Shown piece after piece: positions 63,040 through 64,000 of a DNA stretch of 64,000 bases (position 1 is its first letter; each line of letters opens with the position of its first letter). Origin of the DNA: Celerinatantimonas yamalensis (GTDB lineage Bacteria > Pseudomonadota > Gammaproteobacteria > Enterobacterales > Celerinatantimonadaceae); assembly GCF_046054155.1 (NCBI RefSeq), contig NZ_JBEQCT010000009.1:129483-193482 (forward strand). Reading direction: 5' to 3'. The position numbers were made by a program, and so were the translations under genes. The notes beneath the pieces are model-generated. The model was not told where the DNA came from. It searched no databases and was given only the letters and a program-made list of their open reading frames with translations.

Positions 63040-63648
63040 TCAGAAAAATTGCCAGACGACACTGCTTTCAGATCCCATACTCCACAGTAGCACCACGATC
63101 ACAAGTAGTAATTCGAGGATCAATACACCAAAACCTAGGGTTGTCGTTGACAAGATAAACCCATGCCGATGGCTAATTCCTAAAAAACTTGGAATGCCAC
63201 GATACAATAGATAACCGCTGTAGATAATACCGAGTGTCATAGCCAACAAACACAACCAAAAAATAGGATATACAGCCACAATACCACTTAAAAATAACGG
63301 CGTTGCCGTATAACCGGCAAACACAATACATTCTCGCTGTGATGATCGTTGCTCAAACTTTTGAGCCTTCCAATAGAGGACACTCCCCACTAACGTGACC
63401 GCAAGTAAAATCAAAGCATAAAAGGCAATTGCTAAAGCGACTCCATTGACCAACGATACATGATAACCATGTCCTGCAGAAAAGCTCCAACCAAACCGTG
63501 TTGTTCCAATTAAGGAGCTGATCACAGGAATAGCGGCAAGCCACAGAACATGATGCATATATAAGTGACCAACAGATTCATGCTCTTGACTGATCTGCTG
63601 CCATTCATGATCGGGATTGTGTAACAATCCCCAGACATGTTGGATCAT
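63040..63648 (-). CDS. Yip1 family inner-membrane protein (YohC-like)
   Basis: 202 aa, about five TM helices. HVWGLLHNPDHEWQQI, AAIPVISSLIGTTRFGW, FAGYTATPLFLSGIVAVYP and YLLYRGIPSFLGI match E. coli YohC (195 aa; Yip1/DUF1282) closely. Function unknown. A ribosome site (AGGAGG) lies nine bases before the ATG. Monocistronic. Confidence 0.9.
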   Translation of the reverse strand: MIQHVWGLLHNPDHEWQQISQEHESVGHLYMHHVLWLAAIPVISSLIGTTRFGWSFSAGHGYHVSLVNGVALAIAFYALILLAVTLVGSVLYWKAQKFEQRSSQRECIVFAGYTATPLFLSGIVAVYPIFWLCLLAMTLGIIYSGYLLYRGIPSFLGISHRHGFILSTTTLGFGVLILELLLVIVVLLWSMGSESSVVWQFF

Positions 63649-63874
63649 TAAAACCTCCTACACGGCTAGATACAATGATCAAATAAACGAGACTGACTAA
63701 AAAATGTTGGTTTTTAGTACAGCTAAAGATGACTATAGTTTACATTTTATGAATGTACAAAAAACAATCACGTATTGGAAGGAAATGGGGTATTTATTGG
63801 AAAGCGCGCTTGAAGCTCAATCATCACAGGGAACGTGCGGGAAATGGCCTGTCCATGAACTCTAAATCGCAGGC

Positions 63875-63903
63875 AAAAAAAAACCCAGCAAAGAAGCTGG
63901 GTT
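63875..63903 (-). terminator. rRNA operon terminator
   Basis: AACCCAGC/GCTGGGTT (63882-63889, 63896-63903) with a 6-nt loop. On the minus strand it is followed by nine T, and it lies 11 bp past the 5S rRNA 3' end. Confidence 0.92.
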
Positions 63904-63914
63904 CTGAATAAGAA

Positions 63915-64000
63915 GCCTGGCCGTGACCTACTTTCACATGGGGAAACCCCACACTATCATCGGCGCTGCTGCGTTTCACGGCTGAGTTCGGCATGGAATC
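63915..64000 (-). rRNA. rrf: 5S ribosomal RNA (3' part, cut by the window end)
   Basis: The minus strand reads GATTCCATGCCGAACTCAGC, then GTGAAACGC, GCGCCGATGATAGTGTGGGG and CCAGGC, matching the 3' two-thirds of gammaproteobacterial 5S rRNA. The 5' part lies beyond 64000. It marks the end of an rrn operon on the minus strand. Confidence 0.95.

Overview
The window is chromosomal DNA of a gammaproteobacterium. The run sfsA-dksA-gluQ-pcnB-folK-panBCD, the lsrACDBFGE/lsrRK locus, cysJIH, ilvIH, mpl-ppa and the hpt/yadGH pair look enterobacterial. A HapR/LuxR-type TetR regulator beside hpt, a TIGR03899 protein and a TIGR04219 outer-membrane barrel are Vibrio-like. I place it near Vibrionales/Aeromonadales/Enterobacterales and cannot name the genus from this sequence alone.

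Layout. 1-7341: hemL, a chemoreceptor, an OmpA-like lipoprotein and mrcB (PBP1b). 7437-8760: an accessory island with three type I-E CRISPR repeats (two around one 32-nt spacer, one solitary), split by about 1 kb that holds a gene fragment and an unrecognised 157-aa gene; no cas genes are present. 8928-19711: metY, then the complete AI-2 uptake and processing locus (lsrACDBFGE on the minus strand, lsrRK divergent). 19706-29222: hrpB, thpR, sfsA, dksA, gluQ, pcnB with an AUU start, folK, panBCD. 29275-30603: a three-gene operon of a Fur paralogue, a DUF3861 protein and a YqjI-like PadR repressor, behind repeated palindromes. 30764-38471: msrQP, a decayed TrmB-like methyltransferase, yadGH, hpt, the HapR/LuxR homologue, mpl and ppa. 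38472-46433: an intergenic region with a candidate small protein and a candidate sRNA, a TIGR03899 gene, then cysJIH-ghrB-cobA, which links sulfite reduction to siroheme precursor supply. 46434-52553: outer-membrane proteins, an enoyl-CoA hydratase, efpL, a heavily decayed ISAs1-type transposase and a porin behind a perfect FNR box. 52680-56928: ilvIH and leuA, leuA behind a classic leuL attenuator. 56885-63648: a transglutaminase-like protein, PilZ, PhoH/PIN, SelO, UppP, a frameshifted DNA glycosylase and a YohC-like protein. 63915-64000: the 3' part of a 5S rRNA gene, the end of an rRNA operon on the minus strand.

How the genes work together. Sulfur assimilation (cysJIH, cobA, metY), branched-chain amino acids (ilvIH, leuA) and pantothenate/folate synthesis (panBCD, folK) make up most of the biosynthetic content. 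Signalling is represented by AI-2 uptake (lsr) and a HapR/LuxR-type quorum regulator in one 64-kb stretch. The least explained parts are the split CRISPR island, the metal-regulator operon with its triplicated operator, two candidate small membrane proteins and one candidate sRNA. All assignments come from reading the sequence and recalling families; no database search was run.
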